DNA from: Trichostrongylus colubriformis
Lineage: Eukaryota > Nematoda > Chromadorea > Rhabditida > Trichostrongylidae
Assembly (NCBI GenBank): GCA_963978905.1
Contig: OZ022257.1
Span: forward strand, 4,784,965 to 4,848,964
Length of the DNA: 64,000 nt
Direction of reading: 5' to 3'
Below are positions 30,301 through 41,300 of the stretch, piece by piece. The position numbers and the translations under genes are program-made. How positions within the stretch are numbered: position 1 is the first letter of the stretch; each line of letters opens with the position of its first letter. The notes beneath the pieces were generated by a model. The model saw nothing but the letters and a program-made list of their open reading frames with translations. It did no database searches and was not told the origin of the DNA.

Positions 30301-31801
30301 GGGGGCGCAAGGTTTTCATCGAAGCTGCTTTCCCTTTCTAGGCATAGGCTGAAGCAGAGGAGACCTATGCTATAACAGATGCTTTTTCATGTGAGAGAAG
30401 GGGATATCAATTTTAGCCTAAGCCTTGCGAGGGAAAGGAGCCTCGAGTCGAGTCGAAAGTTGCGTCTCCCCCAGTCTTTATTTGATCCAAATTTTGAAGA
30501 AATGGGGCATCTTAAAGGAGCAGGTGAGTTGCGAGTGTTTGTGGTTGATTCTAGCAATTTTGGTGATTTCACGTCTCTCTAGTGTTTTTGTTTAATCTTC
30601 CGTCTCAGTCGTAGCCACATGGATATAGAATTGCGATTTTCGATGATTCATTGAGCAATGCGTGTTAATTCATTTATCTGCCTGTTCGATACTATTCTCG
30701 CCCTTATGCCCCAGCCACTAAATTTTTTTCGTACGTCAAGATATTTCAGTGAAAAAGGATTATTCTAATATTGAAAACGAGAACTGCGGACGTTTACATG
30801 AAGTCGATCTGAAAGGCACTGATCTAATAATCGAAAACAACCCACAAGAGGTATGAACTTTTTGCTGATATTCTTTGTACTGTAAAGGCGAGATGACAGA
30901 GGAGGGTATGGTTGCACATGTAGCACTACCTCGGTATTTCTGCGCACAGATACACACTACCGTCTGCGTAAGCTTTCTTATCAGTTTCGCCCTTGCCCTT
31001 CTCTACTACTAAATATGGTCACAAACGTGCAATACTCACCTAACCATTGTGCTTATGCAATCCCAGACACACATCTGAAGATGGGTGCGACTTTCAGCTT
31101 TTTTTTTCTTGGCTATCACGAAGAAACGGCGAGGAAATGATTTGTATAGAGAAAAAGATTGCTTGCCAGTGACCAAAGCTGAGAACTGTCCTCATTATTG
31201 GTTGTGCTTAATGTTTTGTTTTGATAGGATAGTGCTTGTTTACGAGTACGAATGGGAGGAAAAGAGGCCGGACGACGTGGAGTGATCGCTGAAGGATGGA
31301 AAAGATGCTCAAATAATCAAGTGGGAACGACCGACAGCGATGACTTCTACTCCACGGATCTTTTGGCTAAAGCGTTATCACTCACGTTCGTCAAACTGCC
31401 GGTGAGTTCATCGAGCATTTTCGTTTTGCCAGCTTTTTTGCCAGTAAATCTCTAGCTGCCAAGTTTCATGGCTTCTGAATGACATTGAAATCACTGAAAT
31501 ACTCCTACCACTAGGCGAAAACGTCATTTTCGTGAGCGAAATTTTTCCTAGAAGTGAAGAGGATTTCATTGCGTCCCTAAATCATTATAGAAGAAGGCAA
31601 ATGACCTCGAACTCAATTGTTCGTTTCTTCATTATTTTTGTTCAAGTAGATTCGTTACAGGAATTCATTCGCCGGTTGTACGTATCGAGTGATCACGTGA
31701 ATGATTCATTTGAAGGGAAGGAGATCAAAGTGAGAAGTACGGATCGTTACGTGGAAATGTACTTACCGAATGCGATTCGAGTCGATATCGATTCGTTGTA
31801 A
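21301..31801 (+). CDS. AGK: Acylglycerol kinase, mitochondrial (AGK type)
   Basis: Lipid kinase that phosphorylates monoacyl- and diacylglycerol. The vertebrate protein also belongs to the TIM22 import complex. Eleven in-phase exons (about 21301-21428, 22739-22803, 24343-24473, 24592-24716, 26857-26939, 27033-27124, 27182-27328, 30007-30154, 30750-30850, 31228-31401, 31661-31801) give about 444 residues; vertebrate AGK has about 420. The N-terminus has a hydrophobic segment after a basic stretch (WEHKKKTMTAGVLLYVAG), fitting a mitochondrial inner-membrane anchor. The catalytic motif IVGGDGTLGRVVTG is in exon 4, then LLPIGVFPGGYDNLS and KLWYFGALKRRWAYLWEMLK. The C-terminus EMYLPNAIRVDIDSL matches the end of the family. 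The start at 21301 is preferred over an in-frame ATG at 21256 because an acceptor AG lies between them. Introns carry many transposons. Confidence 0.92.
22927..23351. mobile_element. Fold-back MITE, family A, full copy (425 bp)
   Basis: Nearly the whole element is one inverted repeat. The left end AGGAATCGTCCACGG is mirrored by CCGTGGACGATTCCT at the right, and arm identity continues for about 180 bp through GTTACCCATATATTTATG and TTGGCCTCATGCAAAATTTC. TTAA flanks both ends (22923-22926 and 23352-23355). Long open frames inside are a by-product of the palindrome. It lies in AGK intron 2. Confidence 0.92.
24000..24277. mobile_element. Palindromic MITE, family C, PIF-like ends (278 bp)
   Basis: The terminal inverted repeats are GGCTACTTACGCCAGAAAAT and its complement, continuing to CGC, 23 bases in all. 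Flanking triplets are TAA at the left and TCA at the right, a TNA type as in PIF/Harbinger. The interior holds imperfect tandem CCTCCTGCACCCATGCCA units. It lies 65 bp upstream of AGK exon 3. Confidence 0.75.
25963..26372. mobile_element. Fold-back MITE, family A, diverged copy (410 bp)
   Basis: The left end AGGAATCGTGCATGG and right end TGTACGATTCCT are family A termini with TTAA on both sides. The right TTAA (26373-26376) is shared with the next copy at 26377. Arms are more diverged than in the neighbour, so it is the older insertion. It lies in AGK intron 4. Confidence 0.82.
26377..26801. mobile_element. Fold-back MITE, family A, full copy (425 bp)
   Basis: Exactly the same length as the 22927 copy and nearly identical to it. 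It abuts the older copy at 25963-26372 through a single shared TTAA. The right flank is TCAA (26802-26805). It ends 55 bp upstream of AGK exon 5 and so comes close to the acceptor. Confidence 0.9.
27353..28340. mobile_element. Expanded or interrupted family A element
   Basis: The left part starts with AGGAATCGTCCACGG-like sequence right after AGK exon 7 and runs through CACATGCAAAGTTTCACGCGG. The right part ends TTCCGTGGAAGATCCCT at 28340, followed by TCAA. The inner phrase GATTCTATCGT at 27661 is mirrored by ACGATAGAATC near 28203. About 500 bp of unrelated, AT-richer DNA separates the two halves, so this is one element carrying a later insertion, or two partial copies. Confidence 0.6.
29218..29453. 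mobile_element. hAT-like MITE, family E copy 1
   Basis: The ends GGGTCAATTCAAGTCG and GACTTGAGTTGACCC are inverted repeats. Flanking 8-mers CTTATTTC (29210-29217) and CTTATCTC (29454-29461) differ by one base, fitting a hAT-type 8-bp duplication. The interior repeats the CCTAGGCTAAGGCTAAAGC tract in inverted form. The right arm contains a run of 19 C (29420-29438). It lies in AGK intron 7. Confidence 0.75.
30007..30154 (+). other. AGK: AGK exon 8, Cys/Trp-rich segment
   Basis: This exon, flanked by TTTTGCAG and a G/GTTTG donor, encodes YEEACTGCRRCRPVV followed by PPAWRWWHILTGPPRLPE. It lies between two short MITEs (29218-29453 and 30270-30488), which explains why the intervening sequence looks unlike the gene. 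It is listed separately because it is easily missed. Confidence 0.8.
30270..30488. mobile_element. hAT-like MITE, family E copy 2
   Basis: Related to the 29218 copy: ends GGTCAAATGAAGTC and GTCTTTATTTGATCC, and a shared interior with ACCTATGCT...TTTTTCATGTG and GATATCAATTTTAGCCTAAGCC. A perfect 8-bp direct repeat AAATTTTG flanks it (30262-30269 and 30489-30496). It has an 11-G tract at 30295-30305. It lies in AGK intron 8. Confidence 0.82.
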
Positions 31802-34776
31802 AAGCGTTTAGTAGATGCCATGCAGTCTTTCTAATTCAACGGCTAGAACTGTTACCCCTCGAGTCTTCTTGATTGATTAGCGCAGGGTATTACTCCTATT
31901 CTTTGTGTGATATGCTACTTACTGTTGGTAATTATCACTACTAGGGTTAGCAGTCACCGTTTTGTCGAGGAAATTTTTGGCGTGGCACAAGCTTCACTGC
32001 TCCCGATTGGCTTCAATACGATCGTTTTGAGGAAGGCCCTGCTTGTATCGCTATGCTCCCTAATCCAAAAATTACCGTAGAATAGGATGAGGTCGAGAAT
32101 GTCGAATTACAGGCTTTTTCCGCGATTTCTTTGGGTTTAAGAGCTGAATCATGAAATTAGAGGTGCTAAAGAATACACCGAGAAAAAAATTCGAGAGAAA
32201 CTTCCGAAAATGGCAAAAATGAGGTTCCTGACATCTGGCCTTGTACGAGATTACCGCGTGAAAATGGGTCATTGAATCACTTCTCGTTGGATAGTATCAT
32301 GAGGAACCCTGAGAACCTGTTTCCCAATGTGAAGATTTCCTTCGATACTGCAACTTCTTCTTCTTCATCTTATCTTATCGCCTGATCACAGGCCCACGTA
32401 AATACCACGTTGGAAAAGGCTCTGTCCATTGCCAGGTGGGGTCGCAGTTGCTTCTCGCGGGCTTAGCGCTACCAGAAGGCCTCATGGCGCCCCTCAAAGG
32501 GTACACCTCGACAGTTACCGAGGGTCTATCGGCTACGGCAGGGTAAATAGCTGGCGCAATTATCGCGGAAAGTACCTTTAAGCATCGCGGCCGCTTTCCT
32601 CAAGGGAAGATTACACGACCCACCAATAATTTCTCGAGCAGGATCTTTTCCTTGATTGCGTTTCATTCTGTTTTGCTCTAGCAGCTTGTCGAGCTGAACA
32701 ATCAAGAATTGCTAATCCATTTCTGTTTGATTTGAAAGCGTCATTTAATTATTAATTATTAGTTAATGTTCTCGTCTTTGAGAATGTCATAATTTTTCAT
32801 GGTCAACAAAGCCACACAAAGCTGTGCTTCATCACCATGAGGACAATCGATAGTAGTTAAGCTAGTTTGTTTTTCATCATTGTATTTGTTTTAATTTTTA
32901 TTCCTTTTTCTGTTGTTTTTACGTGTAGCCTGTCGTATTGGCCCAGACGTACGCTCAACGATTCTTTATCCTTATTGTGACTTAAGATTTATATGTGTTT
33001 TATATAGTTTATATATTTAATAGGAATAAATGTGATAATTTAACAAGTCCGAGCATTGGTATCAGGCGAGAAGATACTTGGAAGAGGTCTTCCGCAGGCT
33101 GCTGGGTGCTATACTAATGAGGGGGAGGGGCATCTTATTGAGAGCTGGGCGCTCATGTACCATGGGGGTGGCACTCAGAAACAATTTCTAGGAAGTGGAA
33201 ATTCTTTCCTCACTTTGAGGGGTTAAGAATGAGCCCCGAGAAGTGTCCTCAACCAGAAAAATGATGAAAAAAATTTTTGCTACCTTGAAAAATATTCACC
33301 CATTTCGAAGCTTCTTCCCCCTCGAGGTTTAGGCAAAAACCCACATTCTCCGGTTTGCACTGATATCTTAGTACGTTCCAACACATTAAAGAACATAATA
33401 CTAGAACAGACACGCATAAAAACGCAAAGAACAAAAAAAGAGGCATTGAAATAACAAGGCCCAAGCATTTAGCCTTAGCCTTGGGGGGGGGGGGGACACC
33501 TCACACACGAGGGATCATCAATGGCACGCAGAATTTTGTTTCATTATTTAATTTTGACATTACAAAATAAAAACAGCTAATGAGAATCGGACACGTCGAT
33601 ATTGCATGTTCTAAAGATTTGTGATGGAATTAACTTTTTACCGTAGTTTCAGATGAGTTTTTGAGTGCCACCCTCATAGCACATGAGTGCCGAGAGTTGT
33701 ATATGCGAGCGGTTCAATTTGCACACAGCGTATTTTTGCGTACTTAATTTTTACCCAATGAAGAAGGGCTTTCTTTCTTTGTTACGGTGTAGCTATAAGT
33801 ATCCCTCTATTATATAAACCATTTACTTTGTTCGTCGGTTTGTATGTCGGTTTGTATGTCGGTATGTATGTCTGTCCGTCCGCAAGTGAGTGATTGTGAT
33901 TATGGAGTGATAGAGCAAAACAACCGCTCTATGTTGGGAGAGACCGATGGGTGTTGGGGTATCACTGTGCGGCTATGTTGTCGTAGTGATAGCTCCTACT
34001 GCTTATATAAACACCTATTTCGTACTCTCGCCGTCATTCTGGGGTGTGCTGACGTCTGGAGGTGTCGGCACACTGGGATGGCATGCAATATGTTGGGTCT
34101 TGGGAAGAGCACTGCCGTTTGAACTTAACCGATCACGGAGTGGTTAATTTTGTAAATGGAAACGATTGCAATATTTTTTACAAAACACGGCCCCCTCAGA
34201 CAGCTATCATAATGTACTTAAGATTCGGAAAGGGATGGTGAACCTTATCATCACATAGTACGCTCTTTGATTTTTGTGACGAATGAGTGGCATCAGTAAA
34301 CGTGTGGAAGGGTGTGGATTCGACAAATTACCAATGTCGTGTGACGCGCGAGGTACATCGCGTGGCGAAAACTGGTACTATAAAAAACGATATTAGAAGT
34401 ATTTATATCTCATTCATTATGCACAATAGCCTAACCGCCTGATGGCTTGAAACGCAGCCGCGATTGACTCTAAAAACTGCCTTACGGGAGCCTTATCGAT
34501 AATAGAAATCATTTTCTGAATTCTCCAATTCTTTGCTGGTCGAACAGGAATGAATCTCAATGAAGATTTGCAAGATGGCAAAAATGATCCAAAAAGGAAG
34601 CAATTCACGCTTTGCTCGGAGTGTCATCAGTTGGTGGGCGTTGTTGTGGTCTTGACAACACTAATGATTTTGTTGATTGATTTTACTTCATTGATTGATT
34701 GATTTTCACTACTTTATTGAACTTGTTTGAACCTCTTCTGTTAGGAACTATTGGGGTGCCAGAAAAAGAGTCATAT
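31802..34776. other. Intergenic region after AGK
   Basis: No gene is recognised. Visible items: a GC-rich island at about 32380-32640 with no obvious reading frame; a 13-G tract at 33483-33495; and a short tetranucleotide-like array of GTCGGTTTGTAT / GTCTGTCC units at about 33835-33882. The region ends at the target site ATAT of the retrotransposon. Confidence 0.55.
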
Positions 34777-35371
34777 TGTAAGCCGAAGTGTGTAGAGATA
34801 TGAAATAGGTCTTCCGATACGATCCGATGTACAGTGGAGGCAACGCGACACGAGGTTAACCAACAAATTTATTAACGAGAACAAAAACACGGAAAGCGAA
34901 TAACACAATGAAATCACGATTGACCGTCCGGAGCGACAGCAGTAGGGCTTGGTGAAAAGTAGGCTCGATGAGAACGTCGGGGGATGCAATCCGGATCAGC
35001 GCCGTCGTCCACACAGGAGGCGAACGAGCCACTGAGGCTCAGGTAGGTGCCACACAGGCAAGGAAAGGAGGTTGGGGCCACACAGGCAAAGAACCACAAG
35101 GTTAAGGCCACACAGGCCGGAACAGATTGGTATGGGGGAGAAGCTTCCGGAGTCCCTGTGACTCCCTACTACGGAGGAATCGTACACACACTCCGGCAGA
35201 TGCCTTATATGCGCCTCGACCCGCGCACAGATCTCCCCCCAGGCATTCTTTGAGCCCGCTCGATCACCATCGCTATCTGATTTGATCACTCGACCACCTA
35301 TAGCGCCCGTCGTTTCATCGGCCTTTCATTACGAGGGCCGGGTCGCTCCGGATTTGGCTCCTTTTCCCACA
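34777..35371 (-). repeat. 3' LTR (relative to the element) of the gypsy retrotransposon
   Basis: 595 bp, TGTAAG...CCCACA on the plus strand. It contains three spaced copies of GCCACACAGGC between about 35050 and 35120. The last 74 bases of the Gag-Pol frame, including the stop codon (35298-35300), lie inside it. Confidence 0.95.
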
Positions 35372-38300
35372 TGCCCCCCCTGCGCCTAGTCGTCGACCTC
35401 GACGACTGCTCCAGCGTGGGAAGCTGAAATTTACTAGCTTTCTTACAGATAGCACAATATAGTTGTTTAGCAGCTGCGACTCCTAGGTACGCATTATAGA
35501 ACTGACTGGTTCCTTCCGGGGAACCGGCTTCCACAAAGACCTTGTCACTTACTAAACTACAACTTGCTGTGGTAATCACCTGATTACCACCCATCTTCAC
35601 AAATATCCAATCTAACGTTTTCCAAAGTTTTACCATTGAGGTCCATTTCGCCATATTTGTAGCAGTTATCGGTGTCCATGCGGTCACAACTTGCCCACCG
35701 TCTTCTACGTGATCCTTCACTATTTTAACGATCTCTTGGAACACTTCCATTTTTCCCTTGTTTTCCATCGGGAAGACGATTATCCATGTGCCAAACGTGG
35801 TCCATTCCATAAGTGTATCCCTGAGTGTAGAAAATGATGTCACGACCTTGCTTATGAGCCCTCCTTTTGGGCCATCCTTTTCCAGCAGTAGTGCCGTTTC
35901 TGGCGCCGCGAATCCTGTGGGGCCTTGCTTCACCTTTTTCGCCGCCCTGGAGTCGTCTGCAAGATCCTTTTTGAGTTCTGCGAAAGCAGGTTTATAGAAA
36001 TCAATTATGCAATTTCCATCAATGGGCTCGTGCTTCGAAATCGCCGACGTCGTGCATAGGAATTCTGTCCAATCGGTACAAACCGAGTACGCCAACTTGA
36101 GAACTCTTGTCAATGCTTCGACATCCAGCGACACTACTCTGTCCTTGAAAAGCCGTATCTTCTGCGGAACAGTTAGCTCCTTTCTGATAAATATGGACGC
36201 AGCCTTCCAGGCAGTCCATACGTCCCCAAACGGCCTTTTGCCATACGCTCCCGGCAGGTTCAAGCCTTCGATATCACCCAGCGTCGTGTTTGCGAAGCAG
36301 TCGTCCAAACATTGGTACTGCATGTGGCCTCTTTCGGCTGCTGACGTTATAACGGCGCCACTGAAAACCTTCGTATAAGTTTTACATACTTGGACTTTCC
36401 TCGGTCTACCCCTACGGCCTCTGACGTGCGCCGTATCTACGCGCTCGTCCGATATCTCCTTAGGCACTATTCTCATCATATCAAACTGTATCCGAACTGG
36501 CTCTGTATTTTCGCCGATCCTACTAACTAGCGCGGAGTTTTCGCTCACGCTCAGCACCCGGAATGGTCCTGCCCACTCGTTCACTAACTTGGGGTGTGCT
36601 TGTCTTGCTTTCTCACTCGGTGAGAAGACATATACGCGATCGCCCACCTTCGGAAATCTTCTACCTTCCACCTTATTTTGAGCGTCATAATACTTTTTCA
36701 TCTGTTGCCTTACGCGGCTGTTATACTCCCCCACTCTCTCATGGGTTTCTGCTACTGCTTGCAAAATCTCTGCTTTATAATCCCCTAATGATTTGTCCAT
36801 AGAATACCAACTTATACCTGCATCCGGTATCACTTCCGAGGGAAAAACCGGGTCTATCCCGTGAAGTAGGAAGTATGGACTCTCCTCAGTTGCTCCATGA
36901 GGTATCATATTGTACGCCATCATGCAAAATGGCAGTCTGGAATCCCACTCAGTAGGTATGGGCGTACATTTCCTCAACATAGCTACTATAGTGCCATTTA
37001 ATCTTTCCGTGAGCCCGTTCTCCCTGGGGTTATACCCCTTTGTCGTTATATGGGCAATTTTCGTCACTTTCGTTATCTCTTGCATGACCTGGTTCACAAA
37101 CTCTCCGCCCTTGTCAGAAAGTATAGTTCTTGGCCATCGACAGCCGTCCGCTATCCATCTGATAAAAAATGTCTTTGCAATCGTTTCTGCCGACTTATCT
37201 GGCACGGGGTATGCGGCAGCGAACTTGGAAAAGTGGTCTATCACCGTGACCGCGTACCTATTGCCTTTAGTGGTTAGTCCTAACTCTAGCACGTCAATCC
37301 CCACTATTTCATACGGCTTAGATGTCACTATAGGTTTTAGCGGTGGCACCATCGCTTGATGTGGATTGTGCACAAAGCACTTCTGACACTCCTTTGTCCA
37401 CCTATGCACATCCTGCACCATTCCTGGCCAATACACTTCTTTGATCAATCTGCCCACGAGTTTTTTCGCACTAAAGTGGCCTGCAAATACCCCTTTGTGC
37501 GCTTCATGAAAAATTTCATATCGTTGCGTTTTTGGAACGACATAGACTGCTCTACCATCCTCTCGGTACAACTTCAGCTCTCCTTCCTCTAACGCAAAAT
37601 CAGCTATCCGTAGAGGCTGCTTTTCTCCAGCAATGCGTACTACTTCCTCCAATTTGCCTTCTTCTACCAGACGCACTATTTCCCCAAACTGGACGTCGTT
37701 TCTCAGTTCTGCTAACCACTTCGAGTCCTTGACGGTCACCTTGTTTACCACCGCCTCATCAACTCCCTCCAGTGACTCTTTCCATGGCATCATCGGAACT
37801 CCTCTGCTGAGCGCATCCGCTACCACATTGGCACGTCCTTTCACATACTGAATCTCGAGATTATACCTCTGAAGTTCCAACGACCATCTTAACACGCGTG
37901 CCGACACATTAGTGCGCTTGAATAGTGCCGTCAGCGGCTGATGATCCGTCATCACAACCGTGGGAAGACCATAGATAAACATATGGAACCGCCGTACTGC
38001 AAAAACAACAGCGAGGGCCTCGAGGTCCGTCACATGATATCTCCGCTCTGCCCTACTTAGGCTTTTAGAGGCGAAGAAGATCGGATGTACTTGTTGGTCC
38101 TCCCCTTCCTGCGAAAGCACGGCCCCTAATCCGCATGTGGAAGCATCCGTACAAATGACAAAAGGTCTCCTGCCTTCCCTCGCTGCCTCTATGTCGGGTT
38201 GTTTTAATACCGGGGCAGTCATGATCATTCGCTTTACACTTTCGAATGCCCATTCATGTTCTGCCTCCCACGCCCATTTTGCCTTCGTGGACGTTAAGCT

Positions 38301-41300
38301 GAACAAGCAGCCGACATACTTGGAGAACCCCAAGCAGAACTTCCTGTAAAACGACGCCATTCCCAAAAATGTACGCAACTCTTTCACATTCTTGGGTACA
38401 GGGTAATCTCGAATCGCGCCAACCTTCTCCGGATCCATATGAACCCCTTCGACGTCTACGATGTGCCCTAGGAAGGCCACTCTATGTTTCAGCAGATGGC
38501 ATTTCTGTGCCTTTAACCGAAGGCCAGCTTTCCTCATGCGAGCAAACACTTCCTCCAGCAGTTCAAGATGGCGCTCTTTAGTTCTCGTACAGATCATGAT
38601 GTCGTCAATGTAACAGAATACTTCACCACCTAGTAAATCTCCTAAGACTGTGTCCATCAATCTCTGGAACACCGCTGGACTCGTGCTCAATCCGAAAGGC
38701 GTCACCCTAAACTGAAAAAGGCCGTCCGGTGTCGTGAAAGCAGATTTCTCCTTGGCATCCTCCGCGAGTGGTATCTGCCAATACCCACTACTTAAATCCA
38801 ACGTCGAAAAGAAACGTTTCCCCGACATACTCTGAAGAACTGCTTCTATGCTCGGGAGTGGGTATGCATCCAATTTTATTCTTTTGTTTAATTCCCTGTA
38901 GTCCACACAGAGGCGAATAGAGCCATCCTTCTTTTCCACTAGTACAATAGGGAACGCCCAGTCCGACTTGCTGGGTTCTATAACATTTCTTTCCACTAAA
39001 TCCGCTAACAACTCCCTTAACTTAGCTCGTAATCCTAGTGGTACTGGACGTGCTTTCATCTTTATTGGCGCACTATCTCCCGTGTTAATGGTCATCTGTA
39101 CCAAATCTGTCTGGCTTAACTCATTATCCGAAATTGAAAAAACATCTGAGTAATTCTCTAGTAGTTCCTTGACGCACCTATCCATGCTATTTGCGTCCAT
39201 ATTACCACTTATATATTGCAACAACCTCTGCAGTCTATCCCTCTCTGGCAGTTCACATTCTGCTTCATTCGACATTAAAGGATTCATTTCCTCCCATCGT
39301 TCATGCCATTTATCGGTATCCCAGTGACCGACTCCTTCACCCTTTTTCAAAAGCAGCGGCTCATCACTTTTGTTGTAGACAGCGATCGCTGTCCTCCGGT
39401 CCCTGATAGCATACACACCTGCCGCTACCCCTAGTTTGCATGGCCAAATGATTTTCTCTGTCACGCCATCAATCTCTCCTTCACAAACAACCTCTACCAG
39501 CCCCATACCTCTGGGTGGTATATAGCGTCTTTCCGCTACCACAACTTTGTTCGAGTAGCCTTTTTCTACCGCCAAACTACCTTTTGTCTCAATCAATACA
39601 CTAATACCTAACTTGTTCAGGGCATTTGTACCCAGTATTACCTCCGTCTCTTTTCTAGGGCTTATGTGGAACGCTACTCTTTCCGCCCTTCCACCCTCTA
39701 TTTTGACCTCAATGTAAACTGCAGCGAGAAATTCCATCCTATTGTTCGACGCATCAAATACTGGCTTTAGGTCTGCCTTGGGCACCATATCCAAAGAGTC
39801 CAAATCGAAACCCTGGTCTTGAGCTTTGGCCAACAGCTCTACTGGAACGATGCTTATCATTGATCCCGTGTCAACCAACGCCTCACAACTTTCACCCAGT
39901 AAGTTCAGGGCCACTGTCATCGTGTTTCCAATAAGATCGCTAGCCGCTGGTTCGTTCTCCCTCACTGCCATGCCCATGGATTTAACACGGCTCACAATTG
40001 ACGACAGCGTCGTGTCCTTGCATTCGGTCACCGCATCCTTGGTTTCAATATGGTTCACCCGGGTGGCACGCAGTGGACACTCTCGTGCTACATGCCCATA
40101 CTTAGAGCAGTTGTAGCACTTCTTGCTTTCCGCGGGCGCTCTACCGCTGGACTCATGTGAACCCCCTCTAGCCGCCCTACGGGTGTCAGCTGTAGGCATT
40201 ATGTGCTGTGGACGCACGTCCTTATCGGTACTTCTATCCTGCCTATCCGATCGCTCTGGGGCCACTACTCTCCTTTCGTGGTACTGGGCTGCCCTCGTTC
40301 TCCAGTCTCTCCTCTGCGCAGATAGAATCAAGTTAGATTGCTCTATACTGAGGGCGAGATTTTTTATTTCTTCATATGCCCTCCGTGGCTCGACCTTATG
40401 GAGCGCCCCAAGCAGTTGAAAGTGTTCAGGCCAACTGCTTAAGTTATCCAAAAGTATCTGCGCATACTCCATGGACCGGTCTTCCAGCGAGCTTTCAGGG
40501 TTCGCCTGCCTACCGAGCTTTTCCAGTACTACGCAGAACTCGGCGACGTCCTGATTGGGTCTCATCCTCAGATTTCTCAGCTCGGTTAAGGCCCGCATCC
40601 TGCTAGCAGTCGAATCACTAGCCAACAGTTTGGCCATTTCAGCCGTTACCGCGTCAAACCCTTGCTCCTTGATTGTTCGGGGAAGCGATACGAACACGTT
40701 TTTCGCGCGTCCCGCTAGATGGTCGTCCGCTAATATGTCAATCAGTGTGGCCTCACACGTGATGACATTTTCATATTTTCTTTTGAACTTTCTAAGAAAC
40801 TCCTTGAAATTCTCATTCTTAGACCCCTTAAAGACCCCAGGGTCGGCGCACGTCATGGCCCTCAAGTAGTTAACCAGTTGTATATTAATATCCGTACCTG
40901 CGCCTTCCCGCATCGGCACTGTCGCACTCATGTCCATTGACGGCGACCTCCAACTCCTCGCAGATGCTGCTCCAGTCGAACAGAGATTCACCTGCAAAGA
41001 CTCACTTTGTGCTCCTGGATTACCATAACCAAACGGTCCTACTGCACTGAACGCACCTTCAGCTTTCTGATTCTCGCCGTGCCTCAGTAGGGCCGCCACC
41101 GAATCTTTTATCTGGAAAATGTTGACATTGAGCATGTGGCTGAGCTCTGCTAATAATTCCCCGTCACGTTCCATCGTGGCCACATACTCATCCCAATCCT
41201 CTTCACACTCAATCTTTCGTTCGGTCAACGTTCTATTTACAGTCTTCATCAACGCCTCTGTTGCAGTTGCCCTATAGCTATGCCCACTGCACAACCTTTC

